Of a stretch of DNA of 64,000 bases, positions 57,709 to 64,000 are shown piece after piece; the stretch's first letter is position 1; each line of letters begins with the position of its first letter. The translations under genes and the position numbers were made by a program. Where the stretch lies: positions 1,054,001-1,118,000 of the forward strand of contig NZ_OZ060452.1 in NCBI RefSeq assembly GCF_964059235.1, written 5' to 3'. The stretch is from Candidatus Tisiphia endosymbiont of Nedyus quadrimaculatus. Lineage in GTDB: Bacteria > Pseudomonadota > Alphaproteobacteria > Rickettsiales > Rickettsiaceae. The notes beneath the pieces were generated by a model. The model saw only the letters and a program-made list of their open reading frames with translations, ran no database searches and was not told the DNA's origin.

Positions 57709-58550
57709 GTATTAATCTCTAACAATAGTGGTGAGTGATCGGATACTTCATCTTTTAATACTTCAAAATTACTTATAATAATATCAGGAGAAGTAAAAAT
57801 ATAATCAGCGAATCTTTCTTCCTTTGTATATATATTAGTACGTGTAGATTTAATATTATAGATTTTTATAAGATTATTCATGCTATTTGCAAGTATTTTT
57901 ACACTTTTGGTATCTAGAGTTAAATTGAAATCACCACATAATATTTTAGGTGTATTAATAGTATCTACAAAATTTTTAATCCTTTGAGATTGATTTATTC
58001 TTTCTTGTGTATCCGTTTTACCCATCCCATTCCATAAACCATGTACATTAAAGAGAGTATAGATTTGGTCATTAAAACGATATTTAAGCCATTGCATTTC
58101 TCTAGAATGAGTCGGACCGCGACCTATGTAATTTTGATTATCATGTATGTTAGTCTCTCCTTTACTTAATATATCAATTTCCTTTTTTATAAATATCCCA
58201 ATACCATATCCCTCCCCTACAACTGGCGTAAAAAATGCATTATGCTTTGGGAGTAATGCACTCATTTCTGAGAAAATATTAAGGCTAACTTCGTTATCAT
58301 CAGTTGATACTTTATGTAGAGCATTATTATATACTTCTTGAAGACAAAAAATATCAATATCTCTATGTAATTTTATAAATTCTAAAAGTGGTTGTCGTAT
58401 ATGTCCTCCCCATATGTTAAGACTGATAAGTTTTAAACTTTTTTGTCTAGATTCATTTACATTGTATTCTTTTGTACTTGGTGACTTTGTGGAATACAAC
58501 ACCGGTTCTATTTTGCTACCAATTATAAATTGCATATAACAGCTAAACAA
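57702..58550 (-). CDS. Endonuclease/exonuclease/phosphatase family protein
   Basis: 282 residues. EEP-fold motifs: LKLISLNIWGGHIRQP with the Asn, FCLQEVYNN (metal Glu), HGLWNGMGK, CGDFNLTLDTK (Asp/Asn), and DEVSDHSPLLLEI with the Asp-His pair at the end. Could act on DNA, a phosphate monoester or a lipid headgroup. A short hydrophobic start (MFSCYMQFIIGSK) is not a clear signal peptide. The IS110 scrap overlaps its last 7 bp. Confidence 0.85.
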   Translation of the reverse strand: MFSCYMQFIIGSKIEPVLYSTKSPSTKEYNVNESRQKSLKLISLNIWGGHIRQPLLEFIKLHRDIDIFCLQEVYNNALHKVSTDDNEVSLNIFSEMSALLPKHNAFFTPVVGEGYGIGIFIKKEIDILSKGETNIHDNQNYIGRGPTHSREMQWLKYRFNDQIYTLFNVHGLWNGMGKTDTQERINQSQRIKNFVDTINTPKILCGDFNLTLDTKSVKILANSMNNLIKIYNIKSTRTNIYTKEERFADYIFTSPDIIISNFEVLKDEVSDHSPLLLEINTR

Positions 58551-58654
58551 AATAATAAAAGTTATTGCACTTAATCACATTTTTCATTAAATTATCTTCT
58601 TTTATTTAAAATTAATCATATCTTTGATTTAATGTGATTTTTAAACTATCCTAT

Positions 58655-59131
58655 CTATTCCAGTGATCTGACTTTTTTAAAAAATTCCTTCATTAAATTC
58701 TCAGAAATTTTTGCTGAGAAACCACTATATATCTCAGGATGGTAGAAACAAGATTTACTGTTAAAGAAACGCCCCCCATTTTCAACTCCTCCCTGTTTTG
58801 GGTCATTTGCTGCATAAAATAATCTGCCTATTCTAGCGAAAGATATTGCAGCAGCACACATTGTACATGGTTCTAAAGTAACATACATATCACAGTCTGA
58901 TAGATTCTTACTAGATAGAATTTGACAAGATTGATTTATCGCGACAATTTCAGCATGGAGTAGCGGATTCTTTGTTTGTTCAACAATATTATGAGCCTTT
59001 GAAATCACTTTGTTACTTACTCTATTAACTATAATAGCACCTACCGGAATTTCATCTTCATTAAAAGCAAGTTGTGCCTGCTTTAAAGCCTCCTCCATGA
59101 AGAAATTGTTAAATTTGCTTGATGTTCTCAC
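58655..59131 (-). CDS. tadA: tRNA-specific adenosine deaminase
   Basis: 158 residues with the zinc deaminase motifs: [12 protein letters not shown] (His and proton-transfer Glu) and [19 protein letters not shown] (two Cys). TadA converts A34 of tRNA-Arg to inosine. Its start overlaps the exporter gene stop by 23 bp. Confidence 0.95.
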   Translation of the reverse strand: MRTSSKFNNFFMEEALKQAQLAFNEDEIPVGAIIVNRVSNKVISKAHNIVEQTKNPLLHAEIVAINQSCQILSSKNLSDCDMYVTLEPCTMCAAAISFARIGRLFYAANDPKQGGVENGGRFFNSKSCFYHPEIYSGFSAKISENLMKEFFKKVRSLE

Positions 59132-60017
59132 GGTAATTCACTTTTTCCTCATAACCATATGGATCTAGGTGAATAATTATTTCTGCACCTGGAAACGCTA
59201 ATAGCAATGCACTATAAATTTTATCACTAAGATAATGAGAACTATACAATGACATATCTCCGTCCATTTCTATGTGACATTGTATAAACGGCTTACTTGC
59301 AGCATATCTAGTCTTCATTTCGTGTATACCTTTTACTTCTTTAAATCTAGTAATTATTGAGAGAATCTTTTTCCTATCTTCTTCAGGCATTTCTTCATCA
59401 ATAAGATTTTTAAAAGCTTTTTTGAATAAAGCATAAGAGGCATATATTATATATATTGCAATACCAATGCCAAATAATGAATCTATAAACCAAAAATGAA
59501 TGCTTAATTTTATAGAAACAATTACGCCAACATTTGTTAATAAATCTGTAAAATAATGTAATTTATCTACTTTGATTATTTCAGAATCAGTTTTTTTTAT
59601 CACATAAGTTTGATAAGCCACCAAAATAAAAGTTAGGATAATGCATAAATATAGTACATTAATGCCAGATTCTATATTGCTTGGAACTGATCCATCAATA
59701 AGGGACTTTACAGAAGAAAAACCAATAAATATACTAGAAACAAAAAAGAATACTGCTTGTGAAAAAATTGCCAAATCTTGGATTTTTTCATGACCAAATC
59801 TATGGTGATAATCAGGTGGCTGCAGTGCAAAACGAATAGCAATCAAATTAATAAGAGATGATGAAATATCAAGCATAGTATCAATTAAAGACGCTAGAAT
59901 AGATTGAGAATCAGTTACAAGCCACGCATAAGATTTAATAAATAAAATGAATACAGCTATACTAAAAGACAAGTAAGATGCAGACTTGATTAAAATTTGA
60001 TGCTCTGAATTAGTCAT
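59109..60017 (-). CDS. Cation diffusion facilitator exporter
   Basis: 302 residues with six hydrophobic segments and a cytosolic C-terminal domain. Segment 2 has [18 protein letters not shown] and [10 protein letters not shown]-like [14 protein letters not shown] with the metal-site His and Asp; the FTDLLTN Asp pair of segment 5 is present; [10 protein letters not shown] follows. Similar to FieF-type Zn/Fe exporters. Co-transcribed with tadA by overlap. Confidence 0.9.
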   Translation of the reverse strand: MTNSEHQILIKSASYLSFSIAVFILFIKSYAWLVTDSQSILASLIDTMLDISSSLINLIAIRFALQPPDYHHRFGHEKIQDLAIFSQAVFFFVSSIFIGFSSVKSLIDGSVPSNIESGINVLYLCIILTFILVAYQTYVIKKTDSEIIKVDKLHYFTDLLTNVGVIVSIKLSIHFWFIDSLFGIGIAIYIIYASYALFKKAFKNLIDEEMPEEDRKKILSIITRFKEVKGIHEMKTRYAASKPFIQCHIEMDGDMSLYSSHYLSDKIYSALLLAFPGAEIIIHLDPYGYEEKVNYRENIKQI

Positions 60018-60122
60018 AGAAAATTTTCGATTTTATAGTATAAAATGTATTAGTGTTAGTATATATTAGTGTATAGTATATACTAACCCTAGGGTGTGTC
60101 AAATAACGTAACTCTTAAACAT

Positions 60123-60602
60123 ATGGTTTTTATGAATTTAACATGCAAAATTATAGCAATTATTTTAGCAACAACAATGTTACACGGCTGTTCTGGTATG
60201 AATAAACAAGGTGGTGGAACGCTAATTGGCGGTGTGGCTGGCGGACTTTTAGGATCACAATTTGGTAAAGGGACTGGTCGTCTTGTCGCAACTGGTATAG
60301 GTGTTTTAGCTGGTGCACTTATTGGTGGTCAAATTGGTCAGACTATGGATGAACATGATAGGAAATTGGCAGAGCTAAGTTCTCAGAAAGCATTAGAGGC
60401 TACTCCTAGTGGTCAGAGTGTAGAGTGGCGTAACCCAGATAGTGGTAATTACGGGTATGTAACACCAAGCAAAGCTTTCAAAGACGATAGTGGTCAGTAT
60501 TGCCGTGAGTATACTCAGGTAGTTGTTGTGGGTGGTAAGCAAGAAAAAGCTTATGGGAAAGCTTGTCGTAGACCAGACGGGCAATGGGAAATTGTGCGTT
60601 AA
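60123..60602 (+). CDS. 17 kDa surface antigen lipoprotein
   Basis: 159 residues from the ATG at 60123, the normal length of the Rickettsia 17 kDa antigen; an ATG at 60132 is also possible. A hydrophobic leader ends in a lipobox MLHGC (Cys about residue 23). A glycine-zipper region follows ([19 protein letters not shown]), then [15 protein letters not shown] and [19 protein letters not shown]. It would be anchored in the outer membrane. This is the best indicator of the genus. Confidence 0.93.
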   Translation: MVFMNLTCKIIAIILATTMLHGCSGMNKQGGGTLIGGVAGGLLGSQFGKGTGRLVATGIGVLAGALIGGQIGQTMDEHDRKLAELSSQKALEATPSGQSVEWRNPDSGNYGYVTPSKAFKDDSGQYCREYTQVVVVGGKQEKAYGKACRRPDGQWEIVR

Positions 60603-60652
60603 GCTCTATCAAAATTTATCATTAGTTGACCTTTATACCCCGTTTAGAATAT

Positions 60653-60681
60653 AACAATCAGGCTAGTACTGCCTGATTGTT
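60653..60681 (+). terminator. Rho-independent-type terminator after the 17 kDa gene
   Basis: AACAATCAGGC and GCCTGATTGTT form an 11-bp stem with a 7-base loop, followed by TTCTATT. Its stem is the same AACAATCAGG motif as in the composite repeats. Confidence 0.7.
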
Positions 60682-60755
60682 TCTATTGTAAACCCTACCA
60701 ACTTTTAAATTACCCTTAAGTAAATGGGATAACGTAACAAAATTAGAGAGTGAGA

Positions 60756-61451
60756 ATGAAGCAATATAGTGATTTTTCGAAGATTATTCATCGTGAAGGC
60801 TACATATTTATCGTAAGCTTTGCAGTTGTGACTTTTTTACTTTCTACTGTTCATAATAGTTTTGGATATGTAGGATTAGTTATAACGATTTGGTGTATAT
60901 ATTTTTTTAGGAATCCGGATCGATTTACCCCTATTAGTGACGATCTAGTAGTCAGTCCAGCAGACGGAACAGTGCAAAAAATAACTGAAGCAGTTCCTCC
61001 GCTAGAACTTGGTCTTGGTAATCAGGAAATGATTAGAGTTAGTATTTTTTTGAATATTTTTAATGTTCATGTAAATCGTATTCCAGCTAATGGAAAGATT
61101 TTATCCCTACATTATAATCCAGGAAAATTTTTCAATGCCTCTCTTGATAAGGCAAGTATATATAACGAACGTCAGTCTGTTTTAATGGAAACAAATAGTG
61201 GTCATAAAATTGCTTTTGTTCAAATAGCAGGATTAATAGCAAGAAGAATATTATGTGATTTAGAAGAAGATACTGAGGTTAGGGTTGGCGATAGGTATGG
61301 TATCATCCGCTTTGGTAGTAGAGCTGACGTCTATTTGCCGCTTAAAACTGCACTTTGTGTTACTGAGGGACAGACTTCAGTTGGTGGAGAAACTATTATT
61401 GCTGATTTTAGGATCAAGAAAACATCTGAACTTAAGTTTGAAAAAAGATAA
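60756..61451 (+). CDS. psd: Phosphatidylserine decarboxylase
   Basis: 231 residues from ATG 60756. An N-terminal hydrophobic pair is followed by [15 protein letters not shown] and the NVHVNRIP segment; RFGSRADVY holds the Gly-Ser self-cleavage site that makes the pyruvoyl group. Short alphaproteobacterial type. It makes phosphatidylethanolamine from the product of pssA, 37 bp downstream. Confidence 0.95.
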   Translation: MKQYSDFSKIIHREGYIFIVSFAVVTFLLSTVHNSFGYVGLVITIWCIYFFRNPDRFTPISDDLVVSPADGTVQKITEAVPPLELGLGNQEMIRVSIFLNIFNVHVNRIPANGKILSLHYNPGKFFNASLDKASIYNERQSVLMETNSGHKIAFVQIAGLIARRILCDLEEDTEVRVGDRYGIIRFGSRADVYLPLKTALCVTEGQTSVGGETIIADFRIKKTSELKFEKR

Positions 61452-61488
61452 TACTCTTACTGCTTTAATATAAGTATACAGGTATAAA

Positions 61489-62253
61489 TTGCTTAAAATA
61501 CACAAAGTTAAAATAACAAAACCAATTCCGTTTATAAAATTGCTTCCTAATTTTATCACTTTATTGGGTCTTGTGGTTGGTGTTAGTGCTATTAAATTTG
61601 GATTAGATGGTAGATGGGAAAAGGCTGTATATTGCACCTTAGTTGCAGCTATAATAGATGGAATTGATGGTAGGATAGCAAGAATGCTAAATGCTACCAG
61701 TCCTTTTGGTGCTGAACTGGATTCATTATGTGATTTTGCTAATTTTGGAGTAGTCCCAGCTTATCTTGTATATTTATGGTCTTTCCAACAATATGAATAT
61801 AAAGTACTTTCATGGGGTTCTATATTATTGTTTATGGTATGCATGGCCTTAAGGCTTGCAAGGTTTAATACTACTATTTTTCATGAGATACATAATAAGA
61901 AAATAGAATATTTTTTTACTGGCGTGCCTGCACCTTGTGGAGCTTTACTTGCTCTCATGCCAATGATTTTGGATTTTGAAGTGAGTAGCGTTTTCGGTAT
62001 CAATATCCGTGAACATACCATTATGATAGATTTATATATTGTTGTAATTGCTTTTTTACTTGCCAGCAGCCTACCAACATTTTCAACAAAAAATATTAAT
62101 ATAAAACATGAATATTTATCATTAGCGATGATGGTATTTGCTGTTATCATTATAAGTCTTATTATATATCCATGGTATTTGTTACCATCCATTGCCTTTA
62201 TATATATGTTATCTATACCAGTATGCTATTTTATTAGCAAGAAATTCTATTAA
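61489..62253 (+). CDS. pssA: CDP-diacylglycerol-serine O-phosphatidyltransferase
   Basis: 254 residues from a TTG start. The CDP-alcohol transferase motif D-G-x2-A-R-x8-G-x3-D-x3-D is present in IDGRIARMLNATSPFGAELD followed by SLCDF. About seven membrane segments. Same operon as psd and uses the CDP-diacylglycerol made by cdsA. Confidence 0.94.
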   Translation: MLKIHKVKITKPIPFIKLLPNFITLLGLVVGVSAIKFGLDGRWEKAVYCTLVAAIIDGIDGRIARMLNATSPFGAELDSLCDFANFGVVPAYLVYLWSFQQYEYKVLSWGSILLFMVCMALRLARFNTTIFHEIHNKKIEYFFTGVPAPCGALLALMPMILDFEVSSVFGINIREHTIMIDLYIVVIAFLLASSLPTFSTKNINIKHEYLSLAMMVFAVIIISLIIYPWYLLPSIAFIYMLSIPVCYFISKKFY

Positions 62254-62318
62254 ATTTGTGGCATAATAACTAGGGACAAGTAAGTTAGTCAAGGAGAAGG
62301 ACTTACTTTTTACAGTCT

Positions 62319-62441
62319 ATGAGTATAAATATAGTATACTCGAACGCTTTGGAGAATTGGTCTATCGAAAAAGCCCAAGAAATTGTAGAAGAATCTTTTG
62401 ATAAATGGGAAGAAATATCCTTAAAAAAAATGGTTGCTTAA
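62319..62441 (+). other. Small open frame of 40 codons, doubtful
   Basis: ATG at 62319 reads MSINIVYSNALENWSIEKAQ and ends in KKMVA. The middle overlaps a TATACTCGAACGCTTTGGAG sequence that looks like one F2-element end, so it may be repeat-derived. No good ribosome binding site. The rest of 62254-62683 has no recognisable gene. Confidence 0.25.
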
Positions 62442-62683
62442 CTTAGATATTTTAGAAACAAGATATAAAGTTTATATCTAAGATAATTCTTACCTAAAAC
62501 GTGTTGTTGAAATCTGATCAAAATATGTAGTAGTTGGTTTTCGTTAACAATAAGTAGCTAATATTATTTAGCCCAAATTCAATATAAGAAATCGAGTTAA
62601 ATTAGTTACTGATGAGTTCTTGACATAGGAGTTGACTTTATATATATTACGGCTTACCTATATGTCATAGTAAGCCTGATAAA

Positions 62684-62760
62684 GGGGGTGTAGCTCAGTT
62701 GGTTAGAGCGTCTGCCTGTCACGCAGAAGGTCGCGGGTTCGAGTCCCGTCACTCCCGCCA
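62684..62760 (+). tRNA. tRNA-Asp (anticodon GTC)
   Basis: GGGGGTG pairs with CACTCCC (one G-U), the D arm AGCTCAGTTGGTTAGAGC is present, anticodon GTC lies in CTGCCTGTCACGCAG, and GGGTTCGAGTCC is the T arm. CCA is encoded at 62758-62760. The replication-type gene begins 137 bp downstream. Confidence 0.96.
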
Positions 62761-62897
62761 GTTCTTATCAGGGTTTCAGGATTTTCTTACTTTACTAAAA
62801 ATTTCATATGTAATTTATATGTAACTTCTCAGACAAATTTCCTGAAATTTGACCTACAAAAAAATCTATTTTTAACCCTATTGCAAGGGGAGGAAAT

Positions 62898-64000
62898 ATG
62901 ACAGAATCGTTAACTTTTTCTCGCTCTGTAGTTGAAAATCAAGATATTATCTTTTATAACATAGTCGGTAATTTTGTCCCGCCTGAGTGGCGGAATCTTA
63001 CCGACAATTGTGGTAAGCAATTAAGTAAAACTTCTCGTCAACTTTTATCGTTGATAGTTTCTTGCATGAAAACTAGTAATTATAGAAATTCGGATGAATT
63101 ACAAGAAGGCTATCATTTTTTCGAGAAAGAACTAGAAGTTTGTCAAAAACGGGTTAAACAATGTCTAACAGAATTACAAGAAAGTGGATTTATTGCTTTT
63201 ACTTTAATTACTACTACGATCAAACATAACGTGAAATGCCGTAATATTTTATCTATCAAACTCCTTAAGAAATTTATGAATTTTCGTAAAGCTAATAATA
63301 GTTCTTATCACTTTAATTACACAAATATTCAATCTAGCCATAAAAAAATTTCAATTCAACCGGAAAAAAATTACCACCCAACTGTAAAAAATTTTCAAAA
63401 AAACGCATCTATAGATATATCTATAATATCTAGATATGGAAAAAATCAAGAAAATTGTGGACAAGTCTGTGGACAAACTGTGTCAAAGCCTGAATCAACT
63501 GAAGAACACAACATTAATTTTCCGCTTGAGGTAACGGCAAAAAGAGGTGAAAAAAATGTGTCAGAATCTGCGTCAACTACGGAGCAAATCTTTGATTCAT
63601 CGCCGGAGATAACGGTAAGTTCAAGTGAAAAAAGTTTACCAAAACCTGAGTCAACTGAAGAAAAAAGTTTTAATTTACCTATGGAGACAAAGGTAAACTC
63701 AGTAAATGAAACGTTACCCTGCAATTCCACAGACTGCAATTCCTCTGAGGCAACTCCAACTGATGACGAGTCAGACTGCGATTCAGATTCTGATTCAACA
63801 GATGGGTATTCAGGAGGTAGCGGGTCTGAGCAAGAAACTAGTGGGGGGTGGATCAGTGATATTGCCAAAAAGGCTAAAGGCTGGTATTCACGTAGGAAGC
63901 TAGAGATGTTTTACCCATTAACCGAAGAAGATGCTGCTTGGTTAAGAAAGACAACAGGTCGTAATTACGAATTGAGTTTTGTCAACAAGCTATTGATTAA
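62898..64000 (+). CDS. Plasmid-type replication-initiator-like protein (partial, runs off window)
   Basis: An open frame of at least 367 codons from ATG 62898 (preceded by GGGGAGG), with no stop before the end. An N-terminal winged-helix-like domain (FVPPEWRNLTDNCGKQL, EVCQKRVKQCLTELQESGFI) is followed by a long Ser/Thr/Glu-rich linker with TVSKPESTEE-type repeats and an acidic SD run, then a second domain starting FYPLTEEDAAWLRKTTGRNY. I recall similar proteins, labelled DnaA-like, on Rickettsia plasmids; that is memory, not a search. The upstream region resembles that of the gene at 46018. Confidence 0.6.
   Translation, partial: MTESLTFSRSVVENQDIIFYNIVGNFVPPEWRNLTDNCGKQLSKTSRQLLSLIVSCMKTSNYRNSDELQEGYHFFEKELEVCQKRVKQCLTELQESGFIAFTLITTTIKHNVKCRNILSIKLLKKFMNFRKANNSSYHFNYTNIQSSHKKISIQPEKNYHPTVKNFQKNASIDISIISRYGKNQENCGQVCGQTVSKPESTEEHNINFPLEVTAKRGEKNVSESASTTEQIFDSSPEITVSSSEKSLPKPESTEEKSFNLPMETKVNSVNETLPCNSTDCNSSEATPTDDESDCDSDSDSTDGYSGGSGSEQETSGGWISDIAKKAKGWYSRRKLEMFYPLTEEDAAWLRKTTGRNYELSFVNKLLI

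Noticed and set aside
62319-62441. Confident small protein
   Set aside because: Overlaps an F2-like end and has no good start context; kept only as a doubtful entry.

Overview
The window is AT-rich alphaproteobacterial chromosome from the order Rickettsiales, most likely a Rickettsia. The main evidence is a 17 kDa-antigen-type lipoprotein at 60123-60602. Supporting it are a split spoT (separate synthetase and hydrolase genes), sdhC-sdhD-sdhA without an adjacent sdhB, a ChpT-like phosphotransferase, a capD/wecB/rmlD-type surface polysaccharide operon, and many short palindromic repeats around genes. The lipoprotein looks clearly different from the spotted-fever/typhus versions I remember, and the insertion-sequence load is heavy. 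A divergent or symbiotic lineage is therefore likely, but I cannot name the species.

Layout. 1-24311 is mostly housekeeping: (p)ppGpp enzymes, a queuosine-precursor transporter, infA-maf, acpP-fabF, terC, yqgE, cvpA, recG, a restriction-modification fusion, rnd, ftsB-cdsA-uppS, dapD, recR, a kinase/response-regulator pair, grxD, nth and tRNA-Ser. 24422-26454 is a graveyard of mobile DNA: an IS256 tail, a deleted IS21, a group II intron tail and a lone IS3 end. 26455-35198 is a seven-gene minus-strand operon for a nucleotide-activated N-acetylated deoxyhexosamine and its glycan. It has the same IS3 end on both sides, in direct orientation. 35276-44232 and 46866-49938 are dominated by IS elements (IS3, two copies of a rearranged IS21, IS4, IS630, IS21 and IS1380 scraps), with a vapBC-like toxin-antitoxin pair between them. 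44708-62760 returns to core genes: obgE, sdhCDA, chpT, tadA, a cation exporter, the 17 kDa lipoprotein, psd-pssA and tRNA-Asp. A broken mazEF and a nucleotidyltransferase-HEPN protein lie among them. The window ends inside a plasmid-like replication-initiator gene at 62898, whose paralogue at 46018 was cut by an IS21 insertion.

The strongest unexplained signal is a set of small inverted-repeat elements without genes. Several have exact target-site duplications, and the interrupted gene can be rebuilt by removing them. One family of about 147 bp (TACT...AGTA ends, TA target) has interrupted the IS21 istB twice and an IS4 transposase once. A related 95-bp element interrupts mazF. Other elements have TAA, 8-bp and 9-bp duplications, and several carry the same kind of palindromic core inside different terminal repeats. 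A second striking object is a 3073-bp IS21 derivative with the same (istA-side) end at both termini. It is present twice with only a few differences, so it appears to have moved as a unit although its istA and istB are both broken.
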